Assembly: GCA_002102825.1 (NCBI GenBank)
Contig: DABJ01000026.1
Coordinates: 1 to 6,234 of the forward strand
Direction of reading: 5' to 3'
DNA from: Candidatus Gastranaerophilales bacterium HUM_12
GTDB lineage: Bacteria > Cyanobacteriota > Vampirovibrionia > Gastranaerophilales > Gastranaerophilaceae
DNA length: 6,234 bases
In this document: in pieces, positions 1 to 6,225 of the stretch
Layout of the letters: every line of letters begins with the position of its first letter
Numbering within the stretch: the stretch's first letter is position 1
Notes under the pieces: generated by a model
Databases searched by the model: none
Told to the model about the DNA's origin: nothing
Seen by the model: the letters and a program-made list of their open reading frames with translations, nothing else
Made by a program: the position numbers and the translations under genes

Positions 1-24
1 CCCTCCCCCACGTAGGTGGGAGGG
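1..24. repeat. C/G-rich hairpin (imperfect palindrome)
   Basis: The arms CCCTCCC (1-7) and GGGAGGG (18-24) are perfectly complementary. The stem can extend by two more pairs (AC at 10-11 with GT at 16-17) if two C's bulge, leaving a GTAG loop. The sequence is far richer in G+C than its surroundings and is followed by A's, not T's, so it is not a + strand terminator. It resembles the arms of short palindromic intergenic repeats. It touches the window edge, so the full element may extend upstream. Confidence 0.55.
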
Positions 25-38
25 AAAAATAACTGTTA

Positions 39-120
39 CCCACCCCAACCCTCCTTAATCAGAGAGTGGAAATTGAATACCCTCCAAACAAATAATATTA
101 AACCCTCACCTCAACTCTCT
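39..120. repeat. Degenerate C-rich direct repeats
   Basis: Segment 39-54 aligns without gaps to 105-120 at 12 of 16 positions, and all four differences are C/T transitions. Further CCCTCC cores lie at 49-54 and 80-85. AGAGAGT (61-67) is complementary to ACTCTCT (114-120), so the two ends can also pair over a 46-base loop. One strand is C-rich and G-poor in an otherwise AT-rich region. I read this, with the hairpin at 1-24, as a decayed cluster of one intergenic repeat family; whether other copies exist in the genome cannot be seen here. Confidence 0.4.
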
Positions 121-132
121 ACAAAAAAATAT

Positions 133-161
133 TTGAATTTCTTGAAAAAATATTATATAAT
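133..161 (+). promoter_or_regulatory. Sigma70-type promoter of the signalling operon
   Basis: A -35 box TTGAAT (133-138; four of six match TTGACA) is followed by a 17-base spacer and a perfect -10 box TATAAT (156-161). Transcription should begin near 168, giving a leader of only about 12-13 bases before the ATG at 181. The Shine-Dalgarno-like AAGGG (168-172) would then lie at the very 5' end of the message. This is the only strong promoter seen upstream of the five co-directional genes. Confidence 0.65.
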
Positions 162-180
162 ATATTAAAGGGTAAATAAA

Positions 181-1920
181 ATGGTAGAAAGTAATCTAAA
201 AACAGAAGAGGCAGAGAATTTAATTCGCAAAACGTTGAGCTTTTTTGATGAAAAAAATTACGAAGATGCGGAAGTTTCTTTGAATTCGGCTTATGATATT
301 TTCAAGAGTGAAAATTTTAATGAAGGGATTTCAATCTCTTTGAGTTTGATTGCTTTTTTGAACTATTCTCTACACAAATCTGATTACGAAAGCAGTCTTG
401 CTTTAACACAAGATGCGACATTTATGGCTAACCGCACAAACAGTATTACCGCACAATTGATTAACGAATTGGTTTTAGGCAATATAAATTTTGCAGAAAA
501 CAATAAGGATATTGCGATTATCCATTACAACAATGCTCTGAAATTATCATCAGAAGAGGATAAATATTCTCTTGCTGATAATATAAATACAAGAATTAGA
601 CAACTTCAAAACGGTATGGATTATTCACTTCCTACAAAAAGTGACCCATTGGTATCATTGGTTAAAATCAGCCGTTCAATTACGGCACTAACTGATATTG
701 ACGAATTGTTGAGAGTAATTGCCGAAGAAACTAAAAATGCTATTCAAGCTGATAGATGTACGGTTTTTCTTTGGGATAAAGATACCGATGAATTGTGGTC
801 AAAAGTTGCGTTGGGTCTTGATTCGAGTCAAGAAATAAGATTCCCTGCAGATAAGGGTTTAGCCGGTTATGTTGTAAAAACAGGCGAAACAGTTAATATT
901 GTTGATGCTTATAACGACCCGAGATTCAATCCGGAAGTCGATACAAAAACAGGCTACAGAACGAAAACAATTTTATGTATGCCTATTATGAACAATAATC
1001 GTGAAATTATTGGTGCATTTCAAGTTATCAACAAAATTGACGGCATATTTACGAAAAATGATGAAGATTTATTAATCGCAATTGGCGGAAGTGCAAGTAT
1101 TGCTTTAGAAAATGCTCAATTGTTCGACCAACAATTGCAACTTTACCGTGAGCAAAAGTTACTATTTGAAAGTTTCATTGATACTCTAGCGACTTCAATT
1201 GATGCAAGAGATAAGATTACCGCAGGTCATTCAACCAGAGTTAAGTTGTATTCAATATTGTTGGCTGATGCACTGGGTATGAATGCGAAGGATAAAAGTT
1301 TGCTTGAAAAAGCCGCAATTCTTCACGATATCGGTAAAATCGGTATTAGAGATTCTGTTTTACAAAAAGACGGAAAACTTACTGATGAAGAGTATAAACA
1401 TATTCAAGAACACGTTAGAATTACTCACAATATCTTGAACAAAATTTATATGTCACCTGATTTTAGAATTATTACCGAAATGGCCTGTTCTCATCACGAA
1501 AAATGGGACGGTACGGGTTATTACAGACATCTTAAAGGTGAAGAAATTACTCTTGGCGGTAGAATTTTAGCTGTTGCTGATGTGTTTGATGCGATTACTT
1601 CTAAAAGACACTATCGTGACAAAATGCCGATTGCTAATGTCTTAGATATTTTGATGAAAGGTGCAGGTTCTCATTTCGATAAAAATTTGGTTGATGTATT
1701 TATGTCAATTTCGACTGACAAAATTGTCAAAGTATTCTTATCTGAATCACACGGAAAAATTGAACCGAAAGACGAAGAATTCTTGAAACGGTACGATTTG
1801 ATGGCTATTTACAGGTTTGTAAATATCGAAAGTCCTACTGATGAACAAAAACATTTGTTAGAATTGTTCAACAAATATTATTTAGGTAGTTATGAACCAA
1901 AAGAGGAGGATATGGTTTAA
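181..1920 (+). CDS. GAF and HD-GYP domain protein, probable c-di-GMP phosphodiesterase
   Basis: Predicted soluble signalling protein of 579 residues. Residues about 8-145 form a TPR-like helical region, about 163-316 a GAF domain, and about 330-510 an HD-GYP domain; a 70-residue tail of no recognised type follows. The GAF domain ends with an NKFDE signature (N284, K285, F290, D294, E295), known from cyclic-nucleotide-binding GAFs of phosphodiesterases and cyanobacterial adenylate cyclases. In HD-GYP the expected metal ligands are present: H350, H382-D383, K386, H411, H438-H439 and D467. The Glu of trinuclear enzymes, four residues before H350, is Ile346, suggesting a two-metal site. The GYP motif reads G446-Y-Y448, so its proline is missing. 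HD-GYP enzymes cleave c-di-GMP to pGpG or GMP; activity here is inferred. ATG 181 is the first start after an in-frame TAA at 166-168. No membrane segment is visible. It is first in the operon and overlaps the next gene by one base. Confidence 0.9.
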   Translation: MVESNLKTEEAENLIRKTLSFFDEKNYEDAEVSLNSAYDIFKSENFNEGISISLSLIAFLNYSLHKSDYESSLALTQDATFMANRTNSITAQLINELVLGNINFAENNKDIAIIHYNNALKLSSEEDKYSLADNINTRIRQLQNGMDYSLPTKSDPLVSLVKISRSITALTDIDELLRVIAEETKNAIQADRCTVFLWDKDTDELWSKVALGLDSSQEIRFPADKGLAGYVVKTGETVNIVDAYNDPRFNPEVDTKTGYRTKTILCMPIMNNNREIIGAFQVINKIDGIFTKNDEDLLIAIGGSASIALENAQLFDQQLQLYREQKLLFESFIDTLATSIDARDKITAGHSTRVKLYSILLADALGMNAKDKSLLEKAAILHDIGKIGIRDSVLQKDGKLTDEEYKHIQEHVRITHNILNKIYMSPDFRIITEMACSHHEKWDGTGYYRHLKGEEITLGGRILAVADVFDAITSKRHYRDKMPIANVLDILMKGAGSHFDKNLVDVFMSISTDKIVKVFLSESHGKIEPKDEEFLKRYDLMAIYRFVNIESPTDEQKHLLELFNKYYLGSYEPKEEDMV

Positions 1921-3464
1921 TGAAAAAATATCTTGTCCTTTCTTTATTTGTTTCGGTCTTTGCGGTTAATCAGTGTTTCGCAATCAATATGAACGGAATT
2001 GCTCCGGTCAATCCGTTAGATGCAAATCCGTCAACTTATCAAGAACAGGTGAATTTGCCGTCTTTTGAACTAAAAAAAGGGTCGCTTACTCGTAATGCCA
2101 TAAAAAATCAATATACAATTGCTATGGATAAATTTATGCAGGCAAATGTTCGTTCTTCATATCAAGATTTTAGAATGTTGATTGATAATGTTATGCCAAG
2201 TGATTATATCTATATGCGTTTGACTCATGACATGGCATCTATCGGATTTTTTAGTTTGTCAGAACTTGCAATGTCAAAGATTAAAGACGAAGAGATTTCT
2301 TCTCTATTAGAAGATGATATAAAAAATTATTATTTCCCGAATTGCAAATTGACTCACAAAGATCAAATGTATCTTGCTGAAATTTATTCAAATATTATGT
2401 ACAATGACCAAAGTCGTGAAGCTACATCTGAACTCATGAAACAATCATCACTATTGAATGATTCGGATTACGCAAATTATCTTGTCGCTTTTGGTTCAAT
2501 GAAAAATGGTGATATTAAACAAGCAGTTAAATCAATTGATATTGCAATTGATAAAAATCCAAAGAATATCAATTACAAACGTTTGCGAGCTGAAATTTTA
2601 GCTCAATCAAATAAACCGCAAGAAGGCTTAAAAGCTCTTGAAGACTTGAAGACTAAGGATATTAATACTGTAGTTTTTGATAAAGAATTGCATTCTTCTC
2701 AACAGTATATTTTGTATAAGTCTGCTAAAAATGATTACTGGAAAAAATACCATCTGGCTTATTACTACTATGATGAAAATCAATTGAATAAGGCATTGAG
2801 GGTTTTACAGTCTTCAATTTCCGGCAAAAAAAATATCAATAAGGAAGTTTATGCCTTGACTGCAAAAGTTTATTTTGATTTGAAAGAGTTTGAAAAAGCT
2901 CAGGATTATGCGCTAAAATCTGTTGATATTGATAAATCTCATACACAAGCTTTGATTGTATTGGGTGATGTTGCATTTAGAAATAAAGATTATAAACTTG
3001 CAGAAAGCTATTACAAAAAAGCAGGTAATAAAGATGCCGGCTTTGATTCATCAATTCGTCTTGCAAAAACTTATCAACAATTGAATAACGAAAGACGAGC
3101 TAAAGACATCTATTCTAAGGTTTTGCGTGCAAGTTCAAAGGCTTACGAAGCTTATTATCAAATGGCTTTACTTGAAAAAGACAGAGAAAATGCATATCTT
3201 AAAAAAGCTCTTGCAATAAATCCTAATTTTAAAGACGGTTGGATTGACTTGGCACGACTTGAAATTACAAAAGAAGATTACGAAAAAGCTTTATCATTTT
3301 TGGGTATTGCAAAATATATTGACGATAGTGATTACAGATATTATTATTATTTAGGTTTGGTATTAAAAAACAAAGGATTGACCGCTGATGCACGTCAAAA
3401 CTTTGAAAAGAGTTTGAATTTAAACCCTGATTACAGTTTAGCAAAAGAGGAATTGAGTATATGA
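1920..3464 (+). CDS. Exported tetratricopeptide-repeat (TPR) protein
   Basis: The 514-residue product starts with a signal peptide: Lys2-Lys3, a hydrophobic core at about 4-16, and a likely signal peptidase I site after C-F-A (residue 21). Cys19 is not in a lipobox (V-N-Q precedes it), so a lipoprotein is unlikely. Residues about 25-180 are a divergent, mostly helical region with no recognised domain. From about 184 to the C-terminus run roughly eight TPR units (about 184-217, 218-250, 275-306, 308-340, 342-370, 376-408, a short one at 409-436, 437-470 and 473-506), with typical Ala/Gly/Tyr positions and 'NP' turns such as N213-P214 and N502-P503. TPR arrays are protein-binding scaffolds; here it would act in the periplasm or outside the cell. 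The partner is unknown. AGGAGG at 1904-1909 is its ribosome site inside gene 1, and the TAATG junction suggests translational coupling. Confidence 0.85.
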   Translation: MKKYLVLSLFVSVFAVNQCFAINMNGIAPVNPLDANPSTYQEQVNLPSFELKKGSLTRNAIKNQYTIAMDKFMQANVRSSYQDFRMLIDNVMPSDYIYMRLTHDMASIGFFSLSELAMSKIKDEEISSLLEDDIKNYYFPNCKLTHKDQMYLAEIYSNIMYNDQSREATSELMKQSSLLNDSDYANYLVAFGSMKNGDIKQAVKSIDIAIDKNPKNINYKRLRAEILAQSNKPQEGLKALEDLKTKDINTVVFDKELHSSQQYILYKSAKNDYWKKYHLAYYYYDENQLNKALRVLQSSISGKKNINKEVYALTAKVYFDLKEFEKAQDYALKSVDIDKSHTQALIVLGDVAFRNKDYKLAESYYKKAGNKDAGFDSSIRLAKTYQQLNNERRAKDIYSKVLRASSKAYEAYYQMALLEKDRENAYLKKALAINPNFKDGWIDLARLEITKEDYEKALSFLGIAKYIDDSDYRYYYYLGLVLKNKGLTADARQNFEKSLNLNPDYSLAKEELSI

Positions 3465-4114
3465 TTAAAAAAAATCTATTGATTGTTGAAGACCATGAGT
3501 TGACAAGATTCGGGTTAAAAACGGCATTTGAAGATGTTGATTATATTGGTGTGATTTATGAAGCCGCAACCGCAGAAAATGCTCTTGAAATTTTCAAAAA
3601 CAATCAGATAGATTTAGTTATTATGGATTTAGGTCTTCCTAATATGAATGGAATTGATGCAACTAAAGTAATCCATGATATGAATAAAGATGCTAAAATT
3701 ATTATCCTAACTTCTCACAATGATGAAAAAGAAGTTTTGAACAGCTTAAAAGCAGGTGCAAATGCTTATTGCTCAAAGGAAATAAATTTGCAAAGACTGG
3801 TTCAAGTTGTTCAATCTGTTGCTGATGGTGCTGCTTGGTTTGATCCAAGTATTGCCCATATCGTTTTGCAAGCAACAACTAATACAAAAATGAATACAGA
3901 ACCTGATACGAGCTACAAAAATTACGACCTAACCGCAAGAGAAGCTCAAATTTTGAAACTTATGACTGAAGGCTTTAGTAATATGGAAATTGCTCAACAT
4001 TTGGTAATTAGTGTTAATACGACAAAAGCTCATGTTGCAAGTATTTTGCAAAAACTGGAAGTTGATGACAGATTACAAGCGGCTTTGAAAGCTTTGAAAT
4101 ATCAAATTGTGTAG
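3461..4114 (+). CDS. NarL/FixJ-type response regulator (REC-LuxR HTH)
   Basis: Two-component transcription regulator of 217 residues. The receiver domain (about 5-120) has the acidic pair E10-D11, phospho-acceptor D56 in an IMDLGLP strand, switch T84 and conserved K106; K106 is followed by Glu rather than Pro, as is common in NarL-type receivers. A 35-residue linker leads to a GerE/LuxR-type helix-turn-helix (about 155-217) starting L-T-A-R-E, with the recognition helix near S184-L198. The usual T-V-K-x-H of that helix reads T-T-K-A-H. Phosphorylation at D56 should promote dimerisation and DNA binding. The start overlaps the stop of the TPR gene as ATGA (3461-3464), with GAGG at 3447-3450 upstream. 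No histidine kinase is encoded in this window, so the partner kinase is unknown and no specific gene name is justified. Confidence 0.92.
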   Translation: MIKKNLLIVEDHELTRFGLKTAFEDVDYIGVIYEAATAENALEIFKNNQIDLVIMDLGLPNMNGIDATKVIHDMNKDAKIIILTSHNDEKEVLNSLKAGANAYCSKEINLQRLVQVVQSVADGAAWFDPSIAHIVLQATTNTKMNTEPDTSYKNYDLTAREAQILKLMTEGFSNMEIAQHLVISVNTTKAHVASILQKLEVDDRLQAALKALKYQIV

Positions 4115-4141
4115 AATTGCGAAACTAAAGGAATATAGTTG

Positions 4142-4774
4142 ATGTCCGATTTGGCTAAAATATTATTAGTTGATGACAATCCAAAATATTTAGCAGATGT
4201 TCTCCCTTTTTACGGATATGACTTAAAATGCGTATCTGACGGAGTTCAAGCTCTTAGTGTTTTAGATAGCGGAGAATTCTTTGATATTGTTTTACTTGAC
4301 GTAATGATGCCAAATATGAACGGTTGGGATACCCTGAAAACAATTAGAAAGAATTCAAAAACCAAAGATATTCCAGTAATTATGCTTACAGCGGTGAATG
4401 AAGACCAAAAAATGATTTCAGGACTCAAAATCGGTGCAGATGATTATATAGTTAAACCGTTCATTTTACCTAATTTGTTAGCAAGGATTGAAGCCGTTTT
4501 ACGCAGAGCCAATAGGAATAAACAAGTTCTAAAACCTGAAAATGTTACGATAAATCAAGCTGATAATTTTAACTCCTTGACTAAGAGAGAAAAAGATGTT
4601 TTATTATTAGTTACACAGGGTGAAAGCAATAAATCTATTGCGGACAAACTTGTTTTAAGTGAGGTTACCGTAAAAAGTCACCTCAACAGTATTTTTAAAA
4701 AATTGAACGTGACAAATCGTACCCAAGCAGTGCTTGTTGCAATGCAAATGAATTTAGTAGAAAATAATAAATAA
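4142..4774 (+). CDS. Response regulator with OmpR-like receiver and LuxR-type HTH
   Basis: Product of 210 residues from ATG 4142. A TTG three bases earlier (4139) is in frame, but ATG with AAAGGA at 4127-4132 (nine-base gap) is the better start. The receiver (about 5-120) has D11-D12, phospho-acceptor D53 in LLDVMMP, T83 and K105 in a GADDYIVKPF motif. That motif and the K-D-I-P-V-I-M-L-T strand resemble OmpR/PhoB-class receivers rather than NarL ones. The output domain (about 146-205) is nevertheless a GerE/LuxR helix-turn-helix (L-T-K-R-E, then T-V-K-S-H), similar in layout to the Ycf29-like regulators of cyanobacteria and plastids; that comparison is from memory. Its HTH matches the preceding regulator at roughly half of its positions, while the receivers differ clearly, so this is not a recent tandem copy. 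It lies 27 bases after that gene, in the same operon. Partner kinase and target genes are unknown. Confidence 0.9.
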   Translation: MSDLAKILLVDDNPKYLADVLPFYGYDLKCVSDGVQALSVLDSGEFFDIVLLDVMMPNMNGWDTLKTIRKNSKTKDIPVIMLTAVNEDQKMISGLKIGADDYIVKPFILPNLLARIEAVLRRANRNKQVLKPENVTINQADNFNSLTKREKDVLLLVTQGESNKSIADKLVLSEVTVKSHLNSIFKKLNVTNRTQAVLVAMQMNLVENNK

Positions 4775-4796
4775 ATATATATTTAAGGAGATAAGA

Positions 4797-5327
4797 ATGA
4801 TTGATTATACAAAAGAAGAATTATTATCTTTGCTTGAACGCAACCCCGAAAAATTTAACGAATGGAAAAAAGAAGTTGAAGAAGTTGACTTGAGTGAAGT
4901 TGATTTTTCAAATATGACATTAAAAGAAATTGACTTTTCAGATGTAGATTTGAATTCCAGTTCATTTGCTGATAGCAACTTGTCACTTGTAAATTTCACC
5001 GGTGCAGATTTAACATCTGTTGATTTTACTCGTTCTAGAGTTGTTGAATGCGATTTTACCGAGAGTCTTTTGACAGGTGCAGATTGTAGCTATGCTGAAA
5101 TGACATATTGCAACTTTACAGATTGTGATTTGGCAGGTTGTGTTTTGTCAGAAACCGTTTTAACAAGTTCTGATTTGTCGGCTTCTGAAAACTTGGCTTC
5201 TGCCAGATTTGACAACGATACAGTATGGCCGGACGATGATATGTTGCCGGAGGGATTTGACTCCGTGTGCAAAGATGATTTGTCAGCTTTAAAAGATGAG
5301 GAAGAATCCGGAATTGGTGATTATTAA
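4797..5327 (+). CDS. Acidic pentapeptide-repeat protein
   Basis: Product of 176 residues with no signal peptide or membrane segment, so probably cytoplasmic. Residues 1-29 are helical and charged (F20-N-E-W23 motif). From V30 to A129 there are 20 uninterrupted pentapeptide units in one register, predicted to form five coils of a right-handed quadrilateral beta-helix. The central residues are L, F, L, F... alternating for the first ten units. The tail (130-176) contains a T142-V-W-P145 motif, which I recall from the C-termini of other pentapeptide proteins, and ends in an acidic stretch. I count 43 Asp/Glu against 11 Lys/Arg. Acidic pentapeptide proteins such as Qnr and MfpA mimic DNA and bind gyrase; that role is only a possibility here, and most family members have no known function. 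AAGGAG (4785-4790) lies six bases before the ATG. It is the last gene before the operon terminator. Confidence 0.88.
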   Translation: MIDYTKEELLSLLERNPEKFNEWKKEVEEVDLSEVDFSNMTLKEIDFSDVDLNSSSFADSNLSLVNFTGADLTSVDFTRSRVVECDFTESLLTGADCSYAEMTYCNFTDCDLAGCVLSETVLTSSDLSASENLASARFDNDTVWPDDDMLPEGFDSVCKDDLSALKDEEESGIGDY

Positions 5328-5356
5328 TTTTTAATAAATAATGAGTTTAAACAATC

Positions 5357-5389
5357 AAGCGGTCAGGCATGAGTTTTGACCGTTTTTTT
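5357..5389 (+). terminator. Intrinsic terminator of the five-gene operon
   Basis: CGGTCA (5360-5365) pairs with TGACCG (5377-5382) across an 11-base loop, and the stem can extend outward through a G-T and two A-T pairs (5357-5359 with 5383-5385). Seven T's (5383-5389) follow directly. It lies 29 bases after the pentapeptide gene stop and separates that operon from dapB. Confidence 0.85.
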
Positions 5390-5393
5390 GTTG

Positions 5394-5399
5394 TAGAAT
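5394..5399 (+). promoter_or_regulatory. dapB: Possible -10 box for dapB
   Basis: TAGAAT (5394-5399) matches TATAAT at five of six positions and would place transcription start near 5406, leaving a leader of about 28 bases that includes the AGGAGA ribosome site (5422-5427). No good -35 box lies 16-18 bases upstream. A TTGACC at 5376-5381 sits inside the terminator stem but is only 12 bases away, too close. The call rests mainly on the need for a promoter after the terminator. Confidence 0.3.
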
Positions 5400-5433
5400 A
5401 ATGCTAAGAAGAGATTAATATAGGAGAACAATT

Positions 5434-6183
5434 ATGATAAAAGTAGCAGTATGCGGCGCTAACGGAAAAATGGGACAAGAGGTTTGTAATGCGGTTGAAG
5501 CCGATAACTCAATGAAATTGGCTGCAAAAATTGATATTAAAGGTAATGCTTATAGGTCAATTGAAGAAGCCAAAAGATATGCTGAATTTGAAGTTGTTGT
5601 TGATTTTACTCAACCGGCTTCAATTTATGAAAATGCAAAGTACTGCCTGCGTAATGGAATTAGTATTGTAATTGGAACAACAGGTTTGCAAGATGACCAG
5701 ATTGAATTTTTGAAAAATCTTTCAGAAAAGAATAAAGTAGGTTGTTTTATTGCTCCTAATTTTTCAACAGGTGCTGTTTTGATGATGCAATTTGCACAAG
5801 TAGCTGCAAAGTATTTTGATAATGCTGAAATTATTGAATACCACCACAACCAAAAGAAAGATGCTCCATCTGGTACTGCAATTAAAACAGCATTGATGAT
5901 GTCAGAAGCAAAAACCTCTTTCAAAGGCGGAAACTGTGCTGAAACCGAAACCATTGAGGGTTCAAGAGGTGGAACTTCATATTCTGATATTCAAATCCAT
6001 TCTGTTAGAATGCCAGGGTTTATGGCTTCACAAGAAGTTTTGTTTGGTGCATTCGGACAAACATTGTCAATCAGACACGATTCAACAGATAGAAAATGCT
6101 ATATGCCGGGGGTTTTGATGGCAGTAAAACATACCGATGAAAACAAAGATTTTGTCTATGGACTTGAAAAAATACTAAAGTAG
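5434..6183 (+). CDS. dapB: 4-hydroxy-tetrahydrodipicolinate reductase
   Basis: DapB reduces 4-hydroxy-tetrahydrodipicolinate with NAD(P)H to tetrahydrodipicolinate, the second committed step of the diaminopimelate/lysine pathway in the cytoplasm. The 249-residue product has the glycine-rich nucleotide loop G8-A-N-G-K-M-G14 after the first strand, Asp34 at the end of the second strand (where cofactor preference is set), V56-D-F-T59, the G-T-T-G motif, and A-P-N-F-S. The catalytic segment E135-Y-H137-H138-N-Q-K141 and D143-A-P-S-G-T148 correspond to H159, K163 and the PSGT substrate loop of the E. coli enzyme. The C-terminal part keeps the H-S-V-R-M-P-G and I-R-H-D regions. It is about 24 residues shorter than E. 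coli DapB (273), most of the loss lying between the glycine loop and VDFT. AGGAGA (5422-5427) sits six bases before ATG. It is separated from the upstream operon by a terminator and no other lysine gene is in view. Confidence 0.96.
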   Translation: MIKVAVCGANGKMGQEVCNAVEADNSMKLAAKIDIKGNAYRSIEEAKRYAEFEVVVDFTQPASIYENAKYCLRNGISIVIGTTGLQDDQIEFLKNLSEKNKVGCFIAPNFSTGAVLMMQFAQVAAKYFDNAEIIEYHHNQKKDAPSGTAIKTALMMSEAKTSFKGGNCAETETIEGSRGGTSYSDIQIHSVRMPGFMASQEVLFGAFGQTLSIRHDSTDRKCYMPGVLMAVKHTDENKDFVYGLEKILK

Positions 6184-6202
6184 TTTTCTTAGTTCACTTT
6201 TT

Positions 6203-6225
6203 CTTTTTGGTTTTGATGCAAAAAG
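6203..6225. repeat. Short inverted repeat downstream of dapB
   Basis: CTTTTTG (6203-6209) and CAAAAAG (6219-6225) are perfect complements around a nine-base loop. The stem is A/T-rich and no T-run follows within the window, so it does not qualify as a terminator on what is visible. The rest of 6184-6234 is T-rich non-coding sequence with no other recognisable feature. Confidence 0.35.

Noticed and set aside
1..24. Hairpin considered as a terminator of an upstream gene
   Set aside because: The stem is followed by A's on the + strand; a minus-strand terminator would need T's beyond the window edge, which cannot be seen.
1974..1979. Cys19 of the TPR protein as a lipoprotein attachment site
   Set aside because: The preceding residues V-N-Q do not form a lipobox; C-F-A before residue 22 fits ordinary signal peptidase I cleavage.
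4246..4428. Minus-strand open frame of 60 codons inside the second response regulator
   Set aside because: It lies wholly within a gene with intact receiver motifs on the + strand and has no ribosome site or recognisable content; it is a shadow frame.
4805..4999. Minus-strand open frame opposite the pentapeptide gene
   Set aside because: The product is a Ser/Lys/Phe-rich mirror of the repeated pentapeptide codons; the periodic + strand repeat explains it.
5090..5272. Second minus-strand frame opposite the pentapeptide gene
   Set aside because: Same explanation: low-complexity antisense of the repeat region, with no independent coding signal.
5376..5404. TTGACC as -35 box of a dapB promoter
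   Set aside because: It is part of the terminator stem, and at 17 bases downstream the sequence TAATGC is a poor -10; the better -10 (5394-5399) is too close.
5625..5954. Minus-strand open frame of 109 codons within dapB
   Set aside because: It is antisense to the conserved catalytic region of dapB, which is clearly the real gene.
5936..6118. + strand out-of-frame 60-codon frame within dapB
   Set aside because: It overlaps the conserved C-terminal part of dapB in another frame, with no recognisable product.
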